Source of the DNA: Candidatus Poribacteria bacterium
GTDB taxonomy: Bacteria; Poribacteria; WGA-4E; WGA-3G
DNA: 64,000 nt
Reading direction: 5' to 3'
NCBI GenBank assembly: GCA_022827185.1
Contig: JAJDTM010000046.1
Location: 1-64,000 of the forward strand
The notes below the pieces were generated by a model, which was given only the letters and a program-made list of their open reading frames with translations, was not told where the DNA came from and made no database searches. Positions 58,401 through 64,000 of this stretch are shown here, one piece after another. The position numbers and the translations under genes were made by a program. Positions within the stretch are counted from its first letter, which is position 1. Each line of letters begins with the position of its first letter.

Positions 58401-60513
58401 ATTCGTCATAAATATTTTGGACATCAACAACTTTGGTACGCAGCCCTTGTTGGCTGCGAAAGTCGGCAAGTGGCTGAACATCGTGGATGAAGTTGTTGTG
58501 TGTAATGATGATGTGGTCCGCCCCGTTATGGAGATCGCGTAAATCCGATGGCGCGTCTAACGCGATTTTCGGTTTTAGGAACTGGTTCCGGGTGAGTGCG
58601 ATGTATTGGATAGCAGGGTCATTTGCCTCCTTAGGGCGGATTTGTGTGGCTCGGAAGATCGCCCTATAAGTGCCGGGAAAATCTTTTTCATCAACAAGTG
58701 GTTTCAAGCCGACATAGCGTGTCCCATCGATGCCATAAATTTCGATGTCGGGGGTAGAGAAGTTCTGTAAAATAATTTTGAAATTCGGGTTGACAGCACC
58801 GGTTTCGTCTGGGAACGGGGTGATTGCAAAGGGCAGTACATCCGATTTCGCGTGAAAACTTCGCCAATAGTCGACTTGGATCCAGTTCAATAAGATGATG
58901 TCGATGAGTTCTTCGGGGCTTCCGGGATTCATGATCCGAACAACGTTACCTCCATTTTCAAGGAAAGACTGGGAGAGTTCTGGGTTCTGGAGTTGGTACT
59001 CGGTTTCACCCGTCCATCGTGCTTCTCCAAGTCTGGTTTTATCGTTGAGCCATATATCGCAGTCGTGTGCTGTGTTGGATCTACCGTGAAGGCTAATGCG
59101 GACCGTTGCGGGTCGGGCGGTATCCGCAAGCCCCGCAAGCGTAAAGTTGAATGACTTTGATGAAGGTGCAGTTAGTTGTGCCCAGAACCAACTGTCGTCT
59201 GGGAGTGGCGGTAATTCAGTGAGTCTAAATGAACGTGTTTGTAGACCTTGGCTGAATTCTTCATAAGTTTGTCCTTCACCGAGATTTACATCCCGGAACC
59301 GTCTAAACGTTAAATCTTGCTCAATATGGGCGCGTGTCAGGAAAAGCGTATGGTCTTGTGTATTACTTGTACTGGCGAGTACTGTTTTTGTGCCCATTCG
59401 GCTCCCGGGTCCGGCATTCCACGAGAGCCAGTAGATATTTTCATCGGTAAAGGGGTTAATATAATTGGTCTCTCCATGTTGGCGTTCGCCGTAGAAAACG
59501 ATCTCATCCGTTGGATTGAATCTATCATCATTTTCGCCGCGAACAAAGATTGGAATCTGTCTCCCGCGGTTTGTTAATTTCAATGTCCTCGGTTTAATGG
59601 TTGTGACATCGGCACCGGCTGCTGTGAGATCTGATGCCGTAATGCTATACATCCCAGATTCAGTGACGCTGATTTTATAGCGTGGACTCACAGAAGGTGC
59701 ACTCGGTGCTGAAGGTGCTTGTAAGATAGGAGAACGCCATTGTATGGCATTTTGCGGATTAATGAGTAGGTTGTTGAAGATGGTATTGTAGACGGCGGAT
59801 TCCTCACGCAAGCCGCTCGGCATTGCAGATGGTGCACGCGACACCGTTTCGATGAAACGCACCTCAACTACGATCCGGTGATAAAGCCGTGCCTCGCGGC
59901 GGACGGGGTTATACTGAACCGGGTTCAGTTGAATGGGGAGGATACGGTTCTCTCGTATCCATCCTGCTTCCCTGATTTCAGCGATGTTATTTGGAAAGAA
60001 GCGATCTTTTTTCGGCTGCGTCGTGGCTTGCGGCGTTGGCGTATACGCCATCCTCTCTATGTTCTTCTGTGTCTTGAAACGTTTTTCGACAATCCGCAAT
60101 TGGAAGTCTACATCAGCGGGGACTGCGATGAGTGTGGTTTGCACGGGGAGACGTGGCATCCCCGGCTCGGTTGTAAAACGGCATCCCGGGAAAGAGAAGG
60201 TCTGACTTTCAACTTTGCCTACTTCCGTTGTAGTCGTCGCGTTATTAAGATGGAAATCGGACTCAGGGATGATCAGTTGGATTGTTACACCTACGGAGGT
60301 AGCACTCACTAACTCAACTTCTCTGTCGGGGGCTGTGCTACGCCTTGCGGTGTCAGGGGAATGTTGATCTCTTGATGTAATAATCGGTGCGGCGGCTGCT
60401 ATTCGATTGAGGACAGGCAGAGAACCTGTATCCAAACAGAGGATGAGTGTTATTAATACTGTTAGGAGTTGTAGGGACGCGGTGGTGTGCGTTTTCATGG
60501 GATATATTTTCAT
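55414..60513 (-). CDS. Gingipain-like C25 cysteine peptidase with C-terminal sorting-type domain
   Basis: A 1699-residue secreted protein. After the signal peptide (LLTVLITLILCLDTGSL) and a propeptide-like region comes a C25 peptidase (about residues 650-1010) with IIITHNNFIHDVQPLADFR, VLLVGDTH, the catalytic H890 in INYIGHGGGR and C925 in ISMTCYTGAF. Further come Ig-like and CARDB-like beta domains. The last 85 residues (NIANFPNPFVPGSGTHFAYYL .. NGVYLYKFTA .. KIAVRK) match the FlgD-like/type IX-secretion C-terminal sorting domain. It would be exported, possibly to the surface. Start ATG 60513 is used; ATG 60498 is a second choice. Confidence 0.86.
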   Translation of the reverse strand: MKIYPMKTHTTASLQLLTVLITLILCLDTGSLPVLNRIAAAAPIITSRDQHSPDTARRSTAPDREVELVSATSVGVTIQLIIPESDFHLNNATTTTEVGKVESQTFSFPGCRFTTEPGMPRLPVQTTLIAVPADVDFQLRIVEKRFKTQKNIERMAYTPTPQATTQPKKDRFFPNNIAEIREAGWIRENRILPIQLNPVQYNPVRREARLYHRIVVEVRFIETVSRAPSAMPSGLREESAVYNTIFNNLLINPQNAIQWRSPILQAPSAPSAPSVSPRYKISVTESGMYSITASDLTAAGADVTTIKPRTLKLTNRGRQIPIFVRGENDDRFNPTDEIVFYGERQHGETNYINPFTDENIYWLSWNAGPGSRMGTKTVLASTSNTQDHTLFLTRAHIEQDLTFRRFRDVNLGEGQTYEEFSQGLQTRSFRLTELPPLPDDSWFWAQLTAPSSKSFNFTLAGLADTARPATVRISLHGRSNTAHDCDIWLNDKTRLGEARWTGETEYQLQNPELSQSFLENGGNVVRIMNPGSPEELIDIILLNWIQVDYWRSFHAKSDVLPFAITPFPDETGAVNPNFKIILQNFSTPDIEIYGIDGTRYVGLKPLVDEKDFPGTYRAIFRATQIRPKEANDPAIQYIALTRNQFLKPKIALDAPSDLRDLHNGADHIIITHNNFIHDVQPLADFRSQQGLRTKVVDVQNIYDEFNHGILNPNAIREFLKYAYYNWQPPAPTYVLLVGDTHTNIKNKINFVPTIQVQIPGHGSSASDHQFATFRGEDNFPDMLIGRMPANNRVDARIFVERTIEHETTSPVGPWHKRLLMLAGSDSIFHFQINQLVRHNQLRNRYETERIYAPYKDTLDLSIDENVTTPIGRRVIDGFNNGASLINYIGHGGGRIWSDSRMLDFEDPEQNLTNISQLPLVISMTCYTGAFDGNENSLAEELLRSENGGAIAVIGSTSIGLLDGDYILNREIFDVIFKGNTQNIGAIFAESKTQFLINAPGFLDLAEVFTLLGDPATQLKIPNKQMEVTVDLDPPSVQGTFEEETLLTISGTLPDRSFNGDAEITLVPTTETDNDVPPKKETLSVTNGRFTTQMQLPTDIEFDTGSVQAYAWNADTEAIGHATYNILSRYVDNVRIAPFPVEPNQPVYLYTEVRDESSIEELNFFWSEDYGENFFTIPVVPHTGTTYRSKQPIPGYPEFTFIDYYFEVKVKGGRTFQTETTFYDVGYVEPEVAEVDLVLLEQTIAWGATPPFTLSAQIRNRGPKTARNVPVHFFEKALDTETEASILPLTELQNTTPIEGVQIISEIQPDEQVTVSVPWQPAPGNYLITVYVDMPATELPKGSIIERSERNNRGARQFTGNRIVLTPETRNPLIQSRDSNFQVTFPSGSIQTTTVLTYTEEVLTITNQPDIVGATPSSAFAYQLDLSEQTELTAIVNFLKSESDNPHIYRRDNNGNWILIGNKETTNEETISAAVKLPGTFALLSHSDATPPALELTLEHQGFVDGDYISDTPTISAQIEDANGIDSRPEHIILTQNGQRVPEDEYVIAASPTNTNLILVTYTPVLEPGEYRIRLQAQDANGNASDATRTAIVAGEFEIKNIANFPNPFVPGSGTHFAYYLTKGADEVSLKIYTITGRLILTVDTLDASVSFNEFHYDGYDADGEPLANGVYLYKFTARFTNAQGDTIRKQKVGKIAVRK

Positions 60514-60667
60514 TCAGGGATTAGCTCCAAGGTGCAAGATTTACTGAACAGGCAGTTGTGATTTTAAAAATATCCGTGAGTGGGTGAACTTTTCGTGGTG
60601 TTTGTTGTGGGTTGCCTCGTTTTTCTTTAAAAAATGTGGAATTTGTAAAATAAGGTTTGTGCCTAAG

Positions 60668-60763
60668 ATCCGGTGCGGTTAGATGGAGATTAATTTTTTA
60701 ATTCGGTAATTTCTTGGTGAAGTCCGGTGCGGTTAGAAACCGCACCTACCGGTCCTAGGAAAT
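60668..60763. repeat. GGTGCGGTT hairpin repeats upstream of the C25 gene
   Basis: Two partial copies, at about 60668-60683 and 60722-60757, of CCGGTGCGGTTAGAAACCGCACCTACCGG, the palindrome found inside the 3415 and 10610 elements, without their ends. The remaining 60514-60796 sequence shows no gene. Confidence 0.6.
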
Positions 60764-60796
60764 CGATGATCCTTGTAAATGTCCGTTGTGGATTAT

Positions 60797-61387
60797 CTAC
60801 TTTTCGGCGAGATGATAGATTTCAATTTCTCGGATTTGGGCGACTGAGGGTTGCATGACGCGAAAGTGTGGATAATACCTACCTGCAAGGGTTGTGCGCC
60901 GGTTAATGACTTTGTCTCCGGGTTCTGTCGTTAGTTTGTTCACGATTATATCGTCAACTGTCCGAGTAACGGCGATGCGGATCATCTTCGTTCGGAAGTT
61001 CAACCTATCAAAAGTGTACTCCGCTTGTGCCATATCATCGCCAACATTGCGTCGCTGAACGATTGTATGGAAAGTCTCCCATTTACCGGTTTCCTCATCT
61101 AAATAGTGCATCTCGAATCGAAAAAGGTTTCCGTTGTGAATGATAATTTTCCGAACGGGATGGATGTCAGCAAATCGGATAATAAAGTACCGTTCATTTT
61201 GTGCTGGCAGTGTGGCGAGTGTTTCGAGGTTTCCGTCGTTCATACCTGGATGGTTTGCTTCGGTCCCATAGGTGGCACTCGCTATATTTGCACTGTATTG
61301 TGTAGATAGCATTTTTGTGACTCTACACGCATTGAGGTGTAGAACCAGGAATAGCAGACAACAGATAGTTATGGCGGTGCGTCTCAT
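60797..61387 (-). CDS. Lipoprotein with discoidin (F5/8 type C)-like domain
   Basis: A 196-residue lipoprotein: signal peptide ICCLLFLVLHLNAC with lipobox L-N-A-C21. The following domain has ASATYGTEANHPGMNDGNLETLATLP, RYFIIRFADIHPVRKIIIHNG and MIRIAVTRTVDD, the shape of a galactose-binding-like (discoidin) jelly roll. It overlaps the stop of the upstream EutN gene by 4 bp (ATGA), so it belongs to one operon with the two EutN genes although it is a surface lipoprotein. Confidence 0.75.
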   Translation of the reverse strand: MRRTAITICCLLFLVLHLNACRVTKMLSTQYSANIASATYGTEANHPGMNDGNLETLATLPAQNERYFIIRFADIHPVRKIIIHNGNLFRFEMHYLDEETGKWETFHTIVQRRNVGDDMAQAEYTFDRLNFRTKMIRIAVTRTVDDIIVNKLTTEPGDKVINRRTTLAGRYYPHFRVMQPSVAQIREIEIYHLAEK

Positions 61388-61671
61388 TTTTCTTCCTCCT
61401 GAAGTGTTATATCAACCCGATCCACAATACCCATAATAAGTTCACGGATGGGTGCGTCTTCAACACCGAAGACCTCTTGTGCGACCCCGGGTCCAGCACC
61501 TACAATCACCGTGTCCCCTTCGCCCGCACCGACGTAGTCAACAGCAATTGTTGGCGTGCGAACAAGTTCGGATCTGACGCTCAACGGTTGGATGAGCAGC
61601 AGGGTGCGGTTTTCATATGCAGCATGTTTAACGACGGAAACGGCTTTTCCGATTACTTTGGCGATGTACAT
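61384..61671 (-). CDS. EutN/CcmL microcompartment vertex protein 2
   Basis: A 95-residue EutN/CcmL-family protein, which forms pentamers that cap the corners of bacterial microcompartments. MYIAKVIGKAVSV, RTLLLIQPL, AVDYVGAGEGDTVIVGAG and IRELIMGIVDRVD are the family pattern. Start ATG 61671; the frame is open further upstream but lacks signals. It is 4 bp after the previous EutN gene. No BMC-domain shell hexamer or core enzyme is in the window, so the compartment, if any, is encoded elsewhere. Confidence 0.87.
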   Translation of the reverse strand: MYIAKVIGKAVSVVKHAAYENRTLLLIQPLSVRSELVRTPTIAVDYVGAGEGDTVIVGAGPGVAQEVFGVEDAPIRELIMGIVDRVDITLQEEEK

Positions 61672-61675
61672 TTTT

Positions 61676-61990
61676 TCAAGACTCCGTTTCAGGGGGTGCT
61701 TTCGCAGGCGTGCTTGCCGTGTCAATCAGTGAGATAGAATCGACGAGGCCGACAATGGCGACATCGACCGGCATCCGTTTTCCGGGTATAACGCTAACAG
61801 CATCGCCGCCGGTGACGATATAGACAATTTCACCGACGCCGGCATCGTTTAACGTGTCAACTGCAACAAGTGGATCAGAAATGGGGTTCTGTTTTTCATC
61901 TAACGGTTGGACGATGAGGAGACGCGTCCCTTCTAAGCTTGGGTCTTTTCGCGTTGCGACAACGGTACCAATTACTTTTGCTAAATCCAT
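61676..61990 (-). CDS. EutN/CcmL microcompartment vertex protein 1
   Basis: A 104-residue EutN/CcmL-family protein: MDLAKVIGTVVATRKDPSLEG, RLLIVQPLD, AVDTLNDAGVGEIVYIVTGGDA and VDVAIVGLVDSI. It lies upstream of its paralogue (4 bp gap), and both lead the lipoprotein gene. The two differ throughout, so they likely fill different vertex positions or belong to separate shells, as in microcompartments that carry several EutN paralogues. Confidence 0.87.
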   Translation of the reverse strand: MDLAKVIGTVVATRKDPSLEGTRLLIVQPLDEKQNPISDPLVAVDTLNDAGVGEIVYIVTGGDAVSVIPGKRMPVDVAIVGLVDSISLIDTASTPAKAPPETES

Positions 61991-62010
61991 TCGTTTTCTC
62001 TTCCGCGGGA

Positions 62011-62174
62011 ATAGTTGTTAGTTAATAGTTGTTAGTTATAAGTTAAAGAGGTTTCCGATTATTTAAGCCTCTTTTGATAACGGTCGGTCCTTCAATTGGG
62101 TAACAACCTTTACAAAGAACCGTCAAACATCAGAAACAAAACTTATAACTTATAACTTATAACTTATAACTATT
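62011..62174. mobile_element. Small element with tandem GTTATAA ends, copy 2
   Basis: Left end AGTTGTTAGTTATAAGTTAA and right end with four tandem ACTTATA units (62138-62171). The interior TTCAATTGGGTAACAAC and CATCAGAAACAAAAC is clearly homologous with 23981-24134. It sits between the EutN operon and ntrC-like gene, 20 bp from each. Confidence 0.75.
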
Positions 62175-62184
62175 TCTGCTATGA

Positions 62185-63603
62185 CTATGAAACAAGTTTA
62201 TATTCAACGAGTTTCGTGTGAAGTGTGTTCCGGTTAATGCCGAGTATGTCTGACGCTTTACTTCGGTTTCCGTTGGTGTGTTCAAGTACAATTTTAAAGA
62301 GAGGTTTCTCAAAAATCTCTCGGATTTCAGCATAGAGTTCACCCGGCGGTGCCTCGGACTCCATGTACTGTTCGATGTGCGCTTGGAGCATGGCATATAC
62401 CTTGGTATCAAGTTGTCCTGGCTCGCTGATCGGTGTTGATCTCTCTAAGATCGGGTCGAAGTGTTCCGATAATAGCATTTGCCCTGAACACATCACGAGT
62501 GCGCGTTTGATGGCGTTTTCTAATTCGCGGACATTGCCGGGCCAATCATAAACCGTGAGTTGTTTGACAACCTCTGTGGAGATACCGATTTCAGGCAATT
62601 GGTATTCTTCGACAAACTGGCGTGTAAATAGATCTATGAGTTCGGGTATATCCTCTTTGCGTTCCCGTAGCGGTGGAAGCGAAATCGGGATGACGTTGAG
62701 ACGGTAGTAGAGGTCTTCCCTGAATGTTTTCTGAGCAATTGCGGTTTCGAGTCGGCGGTTGGTAGCGGCAATGATGCGGACATCGACAGCGTGTGTCTCG
62801 GTGCCGCCCATAGGTTCCACCTCTCGTTCTTGTAGCACCCGCAGTAGTTTCATCTGGACTTCAATTGGCAACTCTCCAATTTCATCGAGGAAGATTGTGC
62901 CGCTGTCTGCCTGTTGAAATTTTCCCTTTCTCGGACTGTGTGCGTCGGTATAGGCGCCTTTGACATGCCCGAACAGTGCGCTTTCAATGAGACTTGAAGG
63001 CATGGCACCGCAATCGACAACGACAAAAGGATTGTGAGCACGTCCGCTGTTTTGATGGATCAATTGGGCGACAAGTTCTTTACCGGTCCCGCTTTCGCCT
63101 AAAACGAGGACGGTTTCGTCGCTGACAGCGGCACGCCCAATTTTCAGGTATACCTCCTGCATTGCAGTGCTCTGCCCGACCATTTTCCCGTGTCTGTCGA
63201 AATCGGGCAGTGTTGATGATTTGACGATCTTCGTCTGCTGTGTCGCGGATGCGGCGCGCGCGACGAGTTCGATGAGTTGCTTCTGGTCAATCGGTTTGGT
63301 GAGGTATCCATAAGCGCGTTGCTTTGCTGCGTCAATAGCGGTTTGGGTGGTGCCGTGTGCTGTGATTATGATGATTGAAGCGGTACTGTTGTATTGCTGG
63401 ATGTCGGTAATTAATTCGAGTCCATTGGTATCGCCTAACCAGATATCAAGCAGAATGACATCGACGTTTGTGTCTTTGACGCATGCGAGGGTTTCCGCTC
63501 CATTTCGTGCTTTGAGGGTCTCATATCCTGCCTTGTCGAGGGTGGCGGCGAGTATGTGTCGCAGGCTATCATCATCATCAGCGATAAGCACTAAGTTTGA
63601 CAT
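62185..63603 (-). CDS. NtrC-family sigma-54-dependent response regulator
   Basis: A 472-residue two-component regulator. Receiver: DDDD near residues 9-12, phospho-acceptor D53 in LLDIWLG, T/A switch and K103 in LTKPID. AAA+ domain: Walker A GESGTGKE (169-176), sigma-54-contacting loop GAYTDA (216-221, usual form GAFTGA), Walker B TIFLDEIGE (236-244), and GNVRELENAI. C-terminal Fis-type HTH NRSKASDILGINRNTLHTKL. It activates RpoN promoters after phosphorylation. The kinase C-terminus lies upstream at 63742-64000, in the same direction. Confidence 0.92.
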   Translation of the reverse strand: MSNLVLIADDDDSLRHILAATLDKAGYETLKARNGAETLACVKDTNVDVILLDIWLGDTNGLELITDIQQYNSTASIIIITAHGTTQTAIDAAKQRAYGYLTKPIDQKQLIELVARAASATQQTKIVKSSTLPDFDRHGKMVGQSTAMQEVYLKIGRAAVSDETVLVLGESGTGKELVAQLIHQNSGRAHNPFVVVDCGAMPSSLIESALFGHVKGAYTDAHSPRKGKFQQADSGTIFLDEIGELPIEVQMKLLRVLQEREVEPMGGTETHAVDVRIIAATNRRLETAIAQKTFREDLYYRLNVIPISLPPLRERKEDIPELIDLFTRQFVEEYQLPEIGISTEVVKQLTVYDWPGNVRELENAIKRALVMCSGQMLLSEHFDPILERSTPISEPGQLDTKVYAMLQAHIEQYMESEAPPGELYAEIREIFEKPLFKIVLEHTNGNRSKASDILGINRNTLHTKLVEYKLVS

Positions 63604-63655
63604 GTTTTTATATTTCCTTGCGGTTCGATTTTTTATATTTCCTTGCGGTTCGGTT
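63604..63655. repeat. Direct repeat between kinase and regulator genes
   Basis: TTTTTATATTTCCTTGCGGTTCG occurs twice in tandem (63606-63628 and 63632-63654). It lies directly upstream of the regulator's start codon (63603, minus strand). Confidence 0.6.
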
Positions 63656-63707
63656 AGGGTCGTTGTGTATGAAGTATCTGCTCCGTATATCCAGTCCGGC
63701 GCGATGC

Positions 63708-63720
63708 TGGGACTTACGCG
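63708..63720. repeat. GGACTTACGC repeat end
   Basis: GGGACTTACGCGC is a lone copy of the TAGGACTTACGC element end, without core or second end, between the two genes. Confidence 0.4.
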
Positions 63721-63741
63721 CCTTTACACATCCATAGATTG

Positions 63742-64000
63742 CTAATGTGCTGGGAGGGACACGATGAACGCTGTGCCGATTTCGAGATTCGCATCGACTT
63801 CAATGCTGCCTTGGTGTTCGGCGAGAATTTTTTGGCTAATGTAAAGCCCAAGTCCGGTTCCCTTCTGTTTAGTCGTATAAAATGGATCGAAAAGCATAGG
63901 AATATCTTCAGCCGGAATTCCGGGACCGTTGTCCTGAATCTGTACACGAACGACTTCCGATTCTGGTAGGTGTTCAGTCTGAATTGTCAACGTTCCTTCT
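63742..64000 (-). CDS. Sensor histidine kinase, NtrB-type (5' end outside window)
   Basis: Only the last part of the ATPase domain is in the window: VQIQDNGPGIPAEDI (G1 box), FDPFYTTKQKGTGLGLYISQKIL (F and G2 boxes), ending at 63742. It runs out of the window upstream, so its sensor and His phosphorylation site are not visible. Being 138 bp ahead of the NtrC-type gene, it is very probably its cognate kinase. Confidence 0.85.
   Translation of the reverse strand, partial: EGTLTIQTEHLPESEVVRVQIQDNGPGIPAEDIPMLFDPFYTTKQKGTGLGLYISQKILAEHQGSIEVDANLEIGTAFIVSLPAH

Overview
The window looks like a chromosomal piece of an uncultured, moderately AT/GC-balanced bacterium. The gene mix is what I would expect from Candidatus Poribacteria or a neighbouring PVC/WPS-like lineage: M81 (MlrC-like) peptidase, Uma2 nuclease, AAA-like ATPase with a C-terminal nuclease, heparinase II/III, CRTAC1/ASPIC protein, LamG and NPCBM proteins, paired EutN/CcmL microcompartment proteins and a gingipain-like C25 peptidase, plus very many short intergenic repeats. 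This assignment is an inference from gene content; there is no rRNA gene or other marker here that fixes it, and I found no tRNA, rRNA or CRISPR array.

Layout. 1-5.8 kb: an edge-truncated DDE transposase, an M81 peptidase, and a Uma2/AAA-ATPase gene pair. 5.8-12.8 kb: a small accessory/defence cluster with a type ISP-like restriction-methylase, a secreted protein, a deletion-derived pseudogene of the AAA-ATPase, an HNH-WYL fusion and a DarG-like macrodomain protein. 12.8-20.4 kb: metabolic and regulatory genes (heparinase, two STAS proteins, VOC protein, queE, amidohydrolase, kinase-like phosphotransferase). 20.9-31.4 kb: a housekeeping block rpsB-tsf-frr-cdsA-dxr-rseP-UDG-priA, in the usual order but without pyrH and uppS. 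31.5-40.7 kb: aldolase-like protein, ATP-grasp protein, CRTAC1 and TPR pair, secreted LamG and NPCBM proteins, ndk and an acetyltransferase. 41-53.5 kb: a repeat-rich junction carrying the tail of a lost restriction gene, then an AT-richer five-gene operon (three unknown proteins, a 1.8-kaa DUF1998 helicase, a RecB/Cas4-like nuclease). 53.6-64 kb: ankyrin-type protein, a 1.7-kaa C25 peptidase, a lipoprotein with two EutN proteins, and an NtrC/NtrB-type two-component pair cut by the window edge.

The main candidate for an undescribed system is the 42.9-53.5 kb operon. Its tight spacing (2-5 bp or overlapping), helicase plus nuclease pairing, AT-rich composition and neighbouring restriction remnants suggest a mobile anti-phage or DNA-processing module. 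I cannot match its three accessory proteins to DISARM, Druantia, BREX or Dpd components from sequence alone.

A second theme is intergenic repeats. At least four kinds of small element with terminal inverted repeats recur: TAGGACTTACGC ends with a CCCCCT/AGGGGG hairpin core; CAGGGCTATTTAGTT ends; TGTCTGAATCGCGG ends; and elements whose ends are tandem 6-12-mers such as GTTATAA or GGCTGAC. They sit at stop codons and in 5' leaders. In dxr a repeat supplies the C-terminus and the stop codon, and a perfect palindrome lies in frame inside the ATP-grasp gene.
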